64,000 nt of DNA, taken from Pseudomonas bubulae. GTDB lineage: Bacteria; Pseudomonadota; Gammaproteobacteria; Pseudomonadales; Pseudomonadaceae. Shown piece after piece: positions 37,334-46,571 of this stretch (the stretch's first letter is position 1; every line of letters starts with the position of its first letter). The notes beneath the pieces are model-generated. The model was not told where the DNA came from. It was given only the letters and a program-made list of their open reading frames with translations, and did no database searches. The position numbers and the translations under genes were made by a program. The DNA is taken from NCBI RefSeq assembly GCF_037023725.1, contig NZ_CP146078.1, positions 1 to 64,000 of the forward strand. Reading direction: 5' to 3'.

Positions 37334-37777
37334 TTAACTCCTCCAACTGGCGCTTACGTCGCCAGTATTGCGTGGGGCACCAATTTCGCCGTGCTTCATG
37401 TGTATCTCCTTTTGGGCTTGTCGCGTGAAACGCTCCAGGTCAACTGTGGCCGGTTGACCGTTATGGGTGAACGTCAGCGGCTCGGCCTGCGGCTGCTGCT
37501 GGAAGCGCTCCAGGTTGATCGTGGCTGGTTCACCGTTGTGGGTGAACGTCAGCGGCTCCGGGGCTACTGGACGCTTTACTTCGACCGGGGCTGGCTGTTC
37601 GGCCTGCGGTTGTGGCTTAAAGCGCTCCAGGTCAATCGTGGCCGGTTGACCGTTATGTGTTAACGTCAACGGCTCGTCCTGCACCGGCTGCTGGAAGCGC
37701 TCCAGATTGATCGTGGCTGGTTCACCGTTGTGGGTGAACGTCAGCGGCTCGGGGCCGCCACTTTCTCCGTGCTTCAT
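37334..37777 (-). CDS. Small protein of four tandem PLTxTHNGxPATxxLERF repeats
   Basis: Predicted 147-residue protein following traC on the same strand (53 bases apart). Four copies of an 18-residue unit (e.g. PLTFTHNGEPATINLERF) are joined by Gln/Pro-rich linkers. No known domain. Start ATG at 37777 with AAGGAGATACAT upstream. Near the C-terminus the same ribosome site and start recur in frame (AAGGAGATACAC, ATG at 37399, both followed by MKHGE), so the end of the frame is the beginning of a second paralogue, fused and truncated by the SDR-side DNA. Position corresponds to the traB/traA end of the RP4 Tra1 region. Function unknown. Confidence 0.75.
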   Translation of the reverse strand: MKHGESGGPEPLTFTHNGEPATINLERFQQPVQDEPLTLTHNGQPATIDLERFKPQPQAEQPAPVEVKRPVAPEPLTFTHNGEPATINLERFQQQPQAEPLTFTHNGQPATVDLERFTRQAQKEIHMKHGEIGAPRNTGDVSASWRS

Positions 37778-37830
37778 ATGTATCTCCTTTTCGTCTTGTG
37801 ACACTTGTGTTCCGTCGCGCACGACACCTC

Positions 37831-40800
37831 CTAGCGGTTAATGACGCGACGGGTTTGCTGCTTGTCCTCGATGCCTTGGACGCGCTCCTGGATGGGCTGC
37901 TGTACCTTGACCTGGTGCTGCTCGATGACCTTGGCAACGGCGTTGTTCACTTGGCGTTCCAACCCCTCGCGCTCGAGTGAGCTTTTTGTTGCAAGGTCGT
38001 TGAAGTCAGTAAGCCGTTTCATTTTGTCCAGGGCTGCAAGCTGCGCATCGCTGAGCATTTCTGCCTTCAACGTCGCTGCTCGCTTAGATTGCGCAGGATC
38101 GCCGACCGAAGGGCCATCTTGGCTAATCAACGCCTTGAGTTCTCCAGCCGCTTGCGTGTGCTTGCGATAAGCCTGGGGGGTGATTGCCGGCAGCGTGTCG
38201 GGGTAAACAACCTCTCCAGGTGCGAAGGTAGGGAATATGGCTTTCCCTCCTACTGCCTTGGCTGCTTCAACTGCTTTCGTTCGGCCAGCATTAGTACCGT
38301 GGGTCATGACCTGGTGCCGATCGTCGTCGCCGGCGATGACGATCGGCTTATCAGGGAATTTCGCGTGCAATGCTTTCGCCACGGCCGGCAGATTGCCGGA
38401 GTCGAAAGCGGCCACGGTTGCATGGCCAAGACTGGATGCCAGTGTGCTTGCTGTGGCATAGCCTTCGGCAATGACGATAACCGGTGCCGCTGCAAGAGCA
38501 TCAAGGCCACCCAACGGGTGAAAACATCCCTCCTTCCGACCATCCTTGGCAAAGCGCTTGGTGCCGTCTTTCTGGATGTATTGGGCTGTCCACTGCTTGC
38601 CGTTTTCGTCTATGGCCGGAATCACTGTTTCTTTGCCGGCTTTGTCGGTTAGGACGCCAGACAAGGGCTGGATTCCTTTTGCACTCATATACGGGGTCAG
38701 CTCGACCACGGGCACTAGGTTTTCCATGCTGCGAGTTACTTTCGCTGCCACGGCTTCATGCGTTTTGAGCAACGCGGCTTCCCGGGCCTGTAGCTTGGTT
38801 GCAGCCTCGGCCTGCAAGGTTGCTTTTTGCTCGTCGGTAAGGGAATAGCCTTTGCTTTTCCACTTCATATCGACGCCGGTTTTGTTGTTTATCAAAACGC
38901 CTGCGGGATGACCGTCTAAATGAGCAACATAGAAGCCGTCTGTTGCGCCTGTTCTGCCACCAACGACAGGAACACGGTGTTTTTTTCCATCCATGATGGG
39001 ATGGTTATCTTTCCCTCCTGGAATCAGGCCCACGGCCTCCATAGCGCCAATGAACTCTTCACGAACATCCAGTGCCGGCGACTGTTCGTTGCTGATATTT
39101 TCAGGCTTCCAACGGGCCAGGGCGGCTGTATCTCCATCTGGTCCGATGTACCAGGACTTCGCAGCCTTATCCCAAGCGGCTCCAGCGGCTTTGGCAGCCG
39201 ATCTTTCGCCGTAGGGAACCGCCAGGTACTCGCGTGCGGATTTAGGCGTGGATGCCACTTGCGGGGCCTCTGTACGCTCTTGCGCGGTTTCCGCGGCTTC
39301 CACCTTCGGGGCCGGATTCAGCCAATGAGCGAACGCCTCTTTGTCGAGGTCGGCCGGGATGTACCAGGACTTTTCCTGCCGATCCCATTTGGCTCCCAGT
39401 TCCCTAACCTGCTCCTTCTCCTTGAATGGAACATGAAGGTAGGTTTTATCCGTGACCGGTGCCTGGTGGCTCTGCGCGGCCTGTTCTATTACGGCCTCGC
39501 TTTCTTTAGCCACCAAAACCGGTCTGTCGATGGCACTCGCCTCAACCTGGGCATGGCTATTGATCGCCGCCAGTCGGTCGGCCTGATCTTGTGCTTCTTC
39601 CTGGGTTCCGTAATCAGCCAACCAAACGGCCTTGCCTTCCTGGTCGCGGGCATACAGACCGTAAAACTCCGGCGCCTCATCGCCTTCAACCATGTGAACG
39701 CCTTCCTTGTCAGGATCTGTAGCAATACCCACGACCTGAGTTTCACCCGACCAATCACCCGGCAATTCGTAGCCCAACGCCTGCCCACTGGTGACGCCAA
39801 GCAGGCGTCCAAAACTTGCCTTTAATTCAGGCTTCGGCTCGCTGCGTACATTGCGCAGTGCGGTCGCAACCATCTGCTCGTTAGGGTTTAGCGGCATTGG
39901 CTCAGGCGCAACATTAACGCTTTCCTGCACCTGGTCACGCTTCGCTACATCAACACGGCGGCGCTGTTCATCGACAACGATTTCTTGCGCACGCTGGATT
40001 TGCTCGGCAACGGTGTCCACGTCATTAAACATCGCCTCCATCGCTTCTTCGTGCTGCGCCCAAAAAGCATTGTCGTTGGCCAGCGGGTGCATGGCGGTCA
40101 GCACCTGGTCAAAGACTTGCAACTGATCGTCAGTCATTCGCCGTGCTACTTGGTCAAGGTCTGCGCGCTCGATGGCACGCAAAGCCCAATCCTCAGCTTG
40201 AATGTTCGGGCGCTCTGGCTGTGCTGGGATCTGCATACTGGCCCCCTGCTCGTCCGGCTCATCCTGGAGCCTTTGAGGTTGTTGCGTTTGGCCCTGCGTC
40301 TGGATCTGCTGCTGCTCCAGGCCGAGAACAAAGCTCTGGATTTTTTCTGCGTCAGAGGCTGCGCGGAAAATCTCCAGCGGGTCGTTCTGCAGAGCCTTAA
40401 TCCAGGACTGAACATAGGATGCGTGCTGGCCTGGGTCATGCCCAATGCCCAGCTCGTCACCGAGGATCATGCTTGCGATTTCAGCGCGCAATTCTTCTTT
40501 GGCGTACCCTTCCGACCCGAACGGATGTGACAAGTCCCGATCAAGGCGCGAGCCGTGGCCCGTCCAGTGGCCCAGCTCATGAAGCGCCGTTGCGTAGTAG
40601 TTATCGGCGCTGGGGAATTGGGCCTTGTCTGGCAACTGAATGTTGTCAGTAGATGGCCTGTAATACGCCCTATCGCCACCGTGCCGAATATCAGCCCCGG
40701 AGGCTTGCAGGATCGTCTCTGCACGCTCCAGGGCATTCCACGTCTGGGCTGGTTTTTGATAAAGAGGCAAGCCGTCGATCTGCTCTGCGTTGAAGACGTT

Positions 40801-41811
40801 CGCCATGAACATTTTCGGCCGCTCCAGGCGCACGCGAACCTTGACCGGATCGCCCTTACCGTCCAGCACTGGTTTGTTGTTCTCGTCGCGCTTGGTTTGT
40901 TCTTCTTCAAACTTCCAATACTGGATGGATGTGCTTTTTTCGCCCTTGCGTACCTGGGCGCCGGCTGCTTTGGCCTGGTTGAACGTCAACCAGCGCTGAT
41001 CGTCGCGGCCCTGAGAAAGCAAATGAATGGCGTTGATACCCTTGTACCGTTTTCCGGTAGTAGGGTTGAAGGGCATCATGCCGCCGCCGTCTCCGGCCTT
41101 CCAGGGCATCTGCCAAGGGGCCGTGCCTTGCTTTAGCTGCTCGATCAGCTTTTCGGCCACGACTTCGTGGAAAGGTTTTTTAGCGTCCATGGTCTGTTCC
41201 CGCTTGAACTGGGCATGATCTGATTCAGGGAAATTTTGTTGCGACCGGCTGCGGTCGCGCATCCCTTCGGCAACCATCGTGGTGACGTTGATTAGGTCGC
41301 GGATCTGCATCGGGCGCGAGCGCTCGATGCAGGTTTCGCGAAAAGATCGGGTGCCCTCGATGACATTGCCGCGCGTCTGCGGCTCGATGGCTTCACACGC
41401 AAAGGCAAACACTTCCTCGGCTTTAAGCGAGTCGTTGGCCTCTGGATAGAGCTGAGCTACTTCGGCCCAAAGTTCGGACATTCCAGGTTCATTGCGGGCC
41501 TCAATAATCCCGTCTAGGACTGCTCGTTTTTCGGCGGGGTTGAAGGTGTTGATCCCAAAGTGTCCAAGGACTTCGTGCCTAAGAGTTTCTTTAAACTCGT
41601 CTTCGTTACGAAAATTGGAAGTGGCGAAGTCTGCTTGTCGGCTTCCGGGACGAAATGAACCGAGGATTCCTCCAACGGCTTCTCTTGTGGCTTGCGGTCC
41701 ATAAAGTTCCTCCTGGGTTGCTCTGAGCTTGTAGCTAATTGTGGACGCTACCGGGTAGGTAGCGCAGAACTCAATTACTAACGCCTTGGCATCATCGACG
41801 GATAACGTCAT
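37831..41811 (-). CDS. traC: TraC-type conjugative DNA primase with ArdC-like domain
   Basis: Predicted 1326-residue protein. From residue ~208 it parallels RP4 TraC: an ArdC-like ssDNA-binding/zincin domain (FHEVVAEKLIEQLKQGTAPW, HELGHWTGH at 411-419), a Gln-rich linker, two repeats of a DUF5710-type module (KTYLHVPFKEKEQVRELGAKWD; REYLAVPYGERSAAKAAG) and a C-terminal Toprim primase domain (VIVIAEGYATASTLASSLG, PIVIAGDDDRHQ). It primes the transferred strand and may enter the recipient. Residues 1-205 are extra relative to RP4 and contain a second metalloprotease-like motif (RHEVLGHFG, 78-86). Met208 at 41190 could start a short form. Confidence 0.88.
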   Translation of the reverse strand: MTLSVDDAKALVIEFCATYPVASTISYKLRATQEELYGPQATREAVGGILGSFRPGSRQADFATSNFRNEDEFKETLRHEVLGHFGINTFNPAEKRAVLDGIIEARNEPGMSELWAEVAQLYPEANDSLKAEEVFAFACEAIEPQTRGNVIEGTRSFRETCIERSRPMQIRDLINVTTMVAEGMRDRSRSQQNFPESDHAQFKREQTMDAKKPFHEVVAEKLIEQLKQGTAPWQMPWKAGDGGGMMPFNPTTGKRYKGINAIHLLSQGRDDQRWLTFNQAKAAGAQVRKGEKSTSIQYWKFEEEQTKRDENNKPVLDGKGDPVKVRVRLERPKMFMANVFNAEQIDGLPLYQKPAQTWNALERAETILQASGADIRHGGDRAYYRPSTDNIQLPDKAQFPSADNYYATALHELGHWTGHGSRLDRDLSHPFGSEGYAKEELRAEIASMILGDELGIGHDPGQHASYVQSWIKALQNDPLEIFRAASDAEKIQSFVLGLEQQQIQTQGQTQQPQRLQDEPDEQGASMQIPAQPERPNIQAEDWALRAIERADLDQVARRMTDDQLQVFDQVLTAMHPLANDNAFWAQHEEAMEAMFNDVDTVAEQIQRAQEIVVDEQRRRVDVAKRDQVQESVNVAPEPMPLNPNEQMVATALRNVRSEPKPELKASFGRLLGVTSGQALGYELPGDWSGETQVVGIATDPDKEGVHMVEGDEAPEFYGLYARDQEGKAVWLADYGTQEEAQDQADRLAAINSHAQVEASAIDRPVLVAKESEAVIEQAAQSHQAPVTDKTYLHVPFKEKEQVRELGAKWDRQEKSWYIPADLDKEAFAHWLNPAPKVEAAETAQERTEAPQVASTPKSAREYLAVPYGERSAAKAAGAAWDKAAKSWYIGPDGDTAALARWKPENISNEQSPALDVREEFIGAMEAVGLIPGGKDNHPIMDGKKHRVPVVGGRTGATDGFYVAHLDGHPAGVLINNKTGVDMKWKSKGYSLTDEQKATLQAEAATKLQAREAALLKTHEAVAAKVTRSMENLVPVVELTPYMSAKGIQPLSGVLTDKAGKETVIPAIDENGKQWTAQYIQKDGTKRFAKDGRKEGCFHPLGGLDALAAAPVIVIAEGYATASTLASSLGHATVAAFDSGNLPAVAKALHAKFPDKPIVIAGDDDRHQVMTHGTNAGRTKAVEAAKAVGGKAIFPTFAPGEVVYPDTLPAITPQAYRKHTQAAGELKALISQDGPSVGDPAQSKRAATLKAEMLSDAQLAALDKMKRLTDFNDLATKSSLEREGLERQVNNAVAKVIEQHQVKVQQPIQERVQGIEDKQQTRRVINR

Positions 41812-41826
41812 TGAATGTCGCCTCCG

Positions 41827-41985
41827 TTATTGGTCGCCGCTGCTGTCAGCGGCGTCCTCGACGCTCAAGGCGTCTTCCGTGAAACTGCCGGCCTGGTCGG
41901 CTTCGTCGGGGTCAAACTCGACCTCAAAACCAGGCACCATTACGTCGGTCAGCTTTTCGTTAAGTGCTTCATTTTGGTCACTCAT
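41827..41985 (-). CDS. Small acidic protein in the traD position
   Basis: Predicted 52-residue protein, [20 protein letters not shown] at the start and rich in Asp/Glu/Ser at the end ([10 protein letters not shown]). The ATG at 41985 follows AAGGAG by about 7 bases. It lies between the topoisomerase gene and traC exactly where RP4 has the small gene traD. Sequence similarity to TraD could not be judged; the assignment rests on position. Confidence 0.65.
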   Translation of the reverse strand: MSDQNEALNEKLTDVMVPGFEVEFDPDEADQAGSFTEDALSVEDAADSSGDQ

Positions 41986-41987
41986 GG

Positions 41988-44075
41988 TCATGCTCCTTTC
42001 GCAACGGCGGGCTTGGCGATGTTTGCCTTGGCCAGATTCGGTTTGCCTTTGAAATCGGGATAGCTAGCGGTGCAAGTTGGGTACCCGCTGCACGCCCAAA
42101 AATGAGTATTGGGCTTCTTGCCATCGCGGCGAATCAGGCCCTTCTGGCATTGGCTGCATTTGTAAATGGTGGAGACTTTCGGCGCCTGCTTGGCTCCGGC
42201 GATTTTTACTGCACCCTGGTTGGCTTTAGCTACCTGGTCGCGGATAAGCGTTTCTTGCTTATCCATGAATGCCTGCATATCACCGCCGCCCTGCTCGATG
42301 GCGAGCAACATGCGCTCATACATCGCGGTCAGCACTGGGCTTTTCACGACTTCTGGCAAAGCGTCGATCATGCTGCGGCCCAGCTCGGTACTGACCAGGG
42401 CCTTGCCCTTGTCGGCCAGGAAGTTGCGGCGTTTCAATTCTTCGATGATTGAAGCGCGAGTAGCTGAGGTGCCGATTCCGTCACCGTCGCGGAGCATTTT
42501 CTTATGCTCTTTGTCGTCCACGTACTTGTGGATGTTCTCCATCGCCTGGGTCAAAGAGCCTTCGGTGAATCGGGCCGGTGGCTTGGTCTTGGAGTCGCGG
42601 CGCATAGCTTTGAGGCAAGCGGTCTGATCGCCAGTTTTCATACTCGGCAGGCTTTGCGACCCTGCGTCTTCGCCATCGCCTTCGCCTTCCTCGGAGTCGT
42701 TGGAAGCGTCAACGCCGAAAGCGTCTTTCCAGCCATTTTTTGTTACCACGTTACCGTGAGCAAAAAACTGTTCGCCGGAAACATCCAGCTCGACAGCGGT
42801 ATTCAGATACTCATGGACGGGGTAAAACTGAGCCAGGTAGTAACGAACGATGAGGTTGTGAATGGCTCGTTCTTCACTGCAGAGCTTCGACGCATCACCT
42901 GCCTGAACGGTTGGAATGATGCCGTGGTGCGCAGTGATTTTTGTGTCGTTCCAGGTCTTGGATTTGATTTTTGGGTTGGCCCCGTCAATCAGACTTTCCA
43001 GCTCTGGCACTACACCTTTGAGCGCTTCCAGGATGGCCGGCGCATCAGCAAATTGCGACTCGGGCAAATAGGCGCAATCAGTACGCGGGTAGGACGTGAG
43101 CTTGTGAGTTTCATACAGCGATTGGCAGGTGGCCAAAACTGTAGCGGCGCTGTAGCCAAAGTGTTTGGACGCCAGAACGGTAACGTCTGTAAGCGACAGT
43201 GATTTTGGCTGTGCTTTCGTCTTCGGCTCTTGCTTGTAGCTTGTGATTTTGCCGGTCTGTCCGGACAACGATTTGACCAGGGCATCTGCCACGGCGGTAT
43301 TGGTCAAGCGACCTTCTTCGTCCAAACCTTCCTGATCTTCGTGCGGCCTCCAGTCGGCCAGAAACTGACCGCCTTCGTGCTTGAAGGCTGCACGGATTCC
43401 GTGAAACGGAATCGCCTTGAAGCCTTCAATCAGACGGTCACGCATAACAACCAAATTCAAGGTCGGTGTTTGTACTCGACCGACTGTCAGCAGTGCCCGC
43501 GAGCCGCCTCGGATCGCGCGCAGCGTGAATGCACGACTAAGGTTCATCCCAATCAGCCAGTCAGCGCGCCCGCGCGCTTCCGCTGCATCTGCGAAGCCCG
43601 CATATGCCTTGTTGTCTTTGAGGGAGTCCAGACCCCGGCGCACGGACACTGAATCAAGCGCACTGCACCAGTAACGCATTACTGGTTTGTTGTTGCCGAA
43701 CAGCAGTCTTACCGGCTGATCGACAAGCAGTTGCCCTTCCCTGTCCGGGTCGCCGGCATGAACAATTTGATCGGCTTTCGCGTAGAGCTTGGCAACAATG
43801 TCCAATTGCTCCTGGGCGTCGTCGCGCGGGTTGTATTGCCATTCTTCCGGGATAATTGGCAGATCTTCGATACGCCAGATTTTTTTCCCGTTCTCCGCGC
43901 GCGGTGCGTCTGCGGCAGTGTAAGTATCAGGGTCGGCCTGCTCCAGCATGTGCCCGAAAAACCAGGTCACTATGTCAGAACCGCACTCGATGTAGCCCCT
44001 GCCCTTTCCGGTTTGGCCCAGCTCGGCGGCGATTGCTTTTGCTACGGATGGTTTCTCTGCGATGAATAGACGCAT
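41988..44075 (-). CDS. traE: TraE-type DNA topoisomerase III
   Basis: Predicted 695-residue type IA topoisomerase. Toprim domain at the N-terminus ([20 protein letters not shown], then [14 protein letters not shown]), the active-site tyrosine in [12 protein letters not shown], and a C-terminal zinc-ribbon-like segment ([19 protein letters not shown] and [14 protein letters not shown]). It can decatenate and relax ssDNA-containing substrates during transfer. Synteny with RP4 traE supports the name. Starts 4 bases downstream of traF's stop. Confidence 0.92.
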   Translation of the reverse strand: MRLFIAEKPSVAKAIAAELGQTGKGRGYIECGSDIVTWFFGHMLEQADPDTYTAADAPRAENGKKIWRIEDLPIIPEEWQYNPRDDAQEQLDIVAKLYAKADQIVHAGDPDREGQLLVDQPVRLLFGNNKPVMRYWCSALDSVSVRRGLDSLKDNKAYAGFADAAEARGRADWLIGMNLSRAFTLRAIRGGSRALLTVGRVQTPTLNLVVMRDRLIEGFKAIPFHGIRAAFKHEGGQFLADWRPHEDQEGLDEEGRLTNTAVADALVKSLSGQTGKITSYKQEPKTKAQPKSLSLTDVTVLASKHFGYSAATVLATCQSLYETHKLTSYPRTDCAYLPESQFADAPAILEALKGVVPELESLIDGANPKIKSKTWNDTKITAHHGIIPTVQAGDASKLCSEERAIHNLIVRYYLAQFYPVHEYLNTAVELDVSGEQFFAHGNVVTKNGWKDAFGVDASNDSEEGEGDGEDAGSQSLPSMKTGDQTACLKAMRRDSKTKPPARFTEGSLTQAMENIHKYVDDKEHKKMLRDGDGIGTSATRASIIEELKRRNFLADKGKALVSTELGRSMIDALPEVVKSPVLTAMYERMLLAIEQGGGDMQAFMDKQETLIRDQVAKANQGAVKIAGAKQAPKVSTIYKCSQCQKGLIRRDGKKPNTHFWACSGYPTCTASYPDFKGKPNLAKANIAKPAVAKGA

Positions 44076-44079
44076 AGGA

Positions 44080-44631
44080 TCATTCTCCTTTCCAGGTCAG
44101 TACAGGCCGAATCACCGACGTGACCTGGCTGCGAGTAATCGGGCCGAAATAACGGCCATCGAAGGATGTAGGGCTGCTATCTGACATAAGCAAAAGCTCT
44201 GAGGCGCCCAGCGTGTAACGCTCCGAGGAAAGCTGTGGCAGTGGACGGCCTACACCGTCTTCGGCTACAGGTTTGCTGTAGGGAAGGACTTCACCGTTGA
44301 CCGTCACGCCCTGCGGTGTCACGGCGATGGTGTCGCCTTTAGCAGCTAAAATTTTCTTCATCAGGTGGCCGAAGTTTCCAGGGCAAAAACCGGCGTCGAT
44401 GTATCCCCGCTCTTTGGCGTCCACAAAGACTTTCCGCTCTGGCGGGCAGAACATCACATAAGCGCCTTTAGTGATTGGCGCGTCAGTAATCCAGTACAAG
44501 CCAAGCTCTAGGCTCTTACTCGTATTGAATCGACCACCTGCTGCGTAGATGCCGCCTGCGACTACCCCCACGCCAATACTTGCAGCGAGGGTGATACCTG
44601 CGACGATCCGAAGGCCCTTGCGCATAGTCAT
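44080..44631 (-). CDS. traF: TraF-type S26 peptidase (pilin maturation)
   Basis: Predicted 183-residue inner-membrane signal-peptidase-like protein with an N-terminal transmembrane segment (AGITLAASIGVGVVAGGIY). The signal-peptidase-type serine lies near NTSKSLELGLYW, followed by GAYVMFCPPE; GHLMKKILAAKGD carries the family lysine region and LLMSDSSPTSFDGRYFGPI is the closing motif. In RP4, TraF trims and cyclises the TrbC pilin, though no trb genes are in this window. The start overlaps the traG stop. Confidence 0.9.
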   Translation of the reverse strand: MTMRKGLRIVAGITLAASIGVGVVAGGIYAAGGRFNTSKSLELGLYWITDAPITKGAYVMFCPPERKVFVDAKERGYIDAGFCPGNFGHLMKKILAAKGDTIAVTPQGVTVNGEVLPYSKPVAEDGVGRPLPQLSSERYTLGASELLLMSDSSPTSFDGRYFGPITRSQVTSVIRPVLTWKGE

Positions 44632-46571
44632 ATGGCAATGGCCTCCTTAGCCGTTGGTTCGTTTTGCAGGCGCAGCCTGTCGGTGTCCTTTGGTTCCTCG
44701 ACGGCCGCGCGTGCGGTAAATGTCGGGTCTTGGAAGTACAGAGGCTGCTCGCCATAAATGGCCGGGAAGCCTGCGACGTAAACGACCATATCCCCCGCCT
44801 GGGTAATCTGGCCTTCCGAGTCTTTTTTAGGGCCAGGCATGCGCAAGCATTCATCATCGGTCAGCAATGGCCGCTGGACTTCTTGCATCGTCCTGGATAC
44901 TTGTCCCATGAACACACCAGCGCGCTTGCCGCTGGTAGTGATTTGCTCCTTCACGACCGTAGTAACGCCGGTCAACTTGGAAAGGTGCTGTGCGGTTTCG
45001 ATCCGGTTAGGTGGATAGGCATTCTGTACGTGGCAGTTAGAGGTAATCGTTTCGTCAGGGCCGTAGCCTGTTTCGCGGCTCTTGAGCTGATTAATATCCT
45101 GGCAAATCAGATAGAACTTGATCCCGTAGCCAGCAACGAATGCCAGCGACTCTTGCAGGATTTCCAGCTTCCCGAGGCTTGGGAGTTCGTCAATCATGCC
45201 AAGCAGGCGATGTTTGTAATTCTTCTTGGAACGAACGTAGGAAAGGGCCTGCTGTTTGAACCCGAGTCGATCTAGGAAGCGAAGCCAGGCCGGCATTTCT
45301 GCCTTGACGCGCTCAAACTCCATTTTGTCTGCGAGCAAGCGAACAATCATGTTGACCTGGACGCGCACCAGTGGCCGCAACCGAGCCTTGTCGTTTGGTT
45401 GGGTAACGATGTACAGGCTTACCGGGCTGTCATGGTTCATCAGGTCTTTGATGCGCCACTGCGACTTGCTGACGTTACGCGCTACAACTGGATCACGATA
45501 AAGGGCCAGATACGATTTCGCGGTAGACAGAACTGAGCCGGCTTCTTCTTCCGGCCTATCCATCATGTCGCGTCCAGCCGATCCAATGACCGGATGATTC
45601 TCGCCATTGACGTGACTGTACTGCGTCATTTCCATCCATAGCTCGCCAACGTCCCTGTTGGGATCGGCAAGCATGGTATCGACGTAAGGAAGCGTAGCCG
45701 GAGTGCCTTCGTGCTTTGCCTTGTACAGAACGTGCAGAATCATGCCGACCAGGAGGGCTTGCGACGTTTTCTGCCAGTGGGATTCAAGGCCCTTGCCGTC
45801 TGGGTCGACAATCAGGGTCGCCAGGTTTTGAACGTCGCCAACCTCGTACTCGGTTTCAAGGCGAATTTCATCAAGCGGGTTCCAGTATGCGCAACCTGTC
45901 AGGCTGGCCGGCTCAAAGCGAATAACCTTGTTACCGGCGTGTTCCTTTCGCCAGCCGGCCGTCATGGCCCATAGCTCGCCTTTTAGGTCAGTGACAACGC
46001 AACTGTGGGGCCATGAAAGGAGTGTCGGAACAACCAGGCCGACACCTTTACCCGAACGAGTCGGGGCATAGCATAGGACGTGTTCAGGCCCGTTGTGACG
46101 CAGGTACTGGAGCTTGCCGGACTTGTCACGCCAGGCTCCAACATAGACGCCGCCATCGCGGCCATCGTTGCCCAATAAACTAGCGTCCTCAATGTCCTTT
46201 TTGTTAGCCCAGCGAGCCGAACCGTGTAGGTGTTCGTTAGCTTTGGATGAGTTTGAGGCGATCACCTTTGCGGCTGCGGTGACGATCAACCCCCCGGCCG
46301 CGACCAGCGTGCCGACACTGCCGGCTGCGGTCAGCGCATCGGGATAGATGCCGTTCCACTTGTGCCACCAATCAAAAATCGCCCAAGGCGCATACAGGTG
46401 GTTGTAGTTCGCACCAAGAACAGCTTGGTACTCAAATTTCCATGCAAAAAATTGGGTAGCGGCCGCCGATCCGGCGACAAAACTTGCAAGGCCAAGGGCG
46501 GGTACAACCTTACTTTTCCCTGGCTTCTTGCCTCTGGTTTGCGGCCCAACCGCATTATTGGCTTTACTCAT
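44628..46571 (-). CDS. traG: TraG/VirD4-type coupling protein
   Basis: Predicted 647-residue DNA-pumping ATPase linking the relaxosome to the secretion channel. Two transmembrane segments near the N-terminus, Walker A in CYAPTRSGKGVGLVVPTL, the VVTDLKGELW strand and a Walker B-like LLGMIDELPSLG. Length is close to RP4 TraG (635). Overlaps traI and traF by four bases on each side, indicating a tightly coupled operon. Confidence 0.94.
   Translation of the reverse strand: MSKANNAVGPQTRGKKPGKSKVVPALGLASFVAGSAAATQFFAWKFEYQAVLGANYNHLYAPWAIFDWWHKWNGIYPDALTAAGSVGTLVAAGGLIVTAAAKVIASNSSKANEHLHGSARWANKKDIEDASLLGNDGRDGGVYVGAWRDKSGKLQYLRHNGPEHVLCYAPTRSGKGVGLVVPTLLSWPHSCVVTDLKGELWAMTAGWRKEHAGNKVIRFEPASLTGCAYWNPLDEIRLETEYEVGDVQNLATLIVDPDGKGLESHWQKTSQALLVGMILHVLYKAKHEGTPATLPYVDTMLADPNRDVGELWMEMTQYSHVNGENHPVIGSAGRDMMDRPEEEAGSVLSTAKSYLALYRDPVVARNVSKSQWRIKDLMNHDSPVSLYIVTQPNDKARLRPLVRVQVNMIVRLLADKMEFERVKAEMPAWLRFLDRLGFKQQALSYVRSKKNYKHRLLGMIDELPSLGKLEILQESLAFVAGYGIKFYLICQDINQLKSRETGYGPDETITSNCHVQNAYPPNRIETAQHLSKLTGVTTVVKEQITTSGKRAGVFMGQVSRTMQEVQRPLLTDDECLRMPGPKKDSEGQITQAGDMVVYVAGFPAIYGEQPLYFQDPTFTARAAVEEPKDTDRLRLQNEPTAKEAIAI

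Noticed and set aside
37400..37760. Direct DNA repeats as non-coding repeat array
   Set aside because: The repeats keep a single reading frame with conserved residues and a ribosome site, so they are coding.
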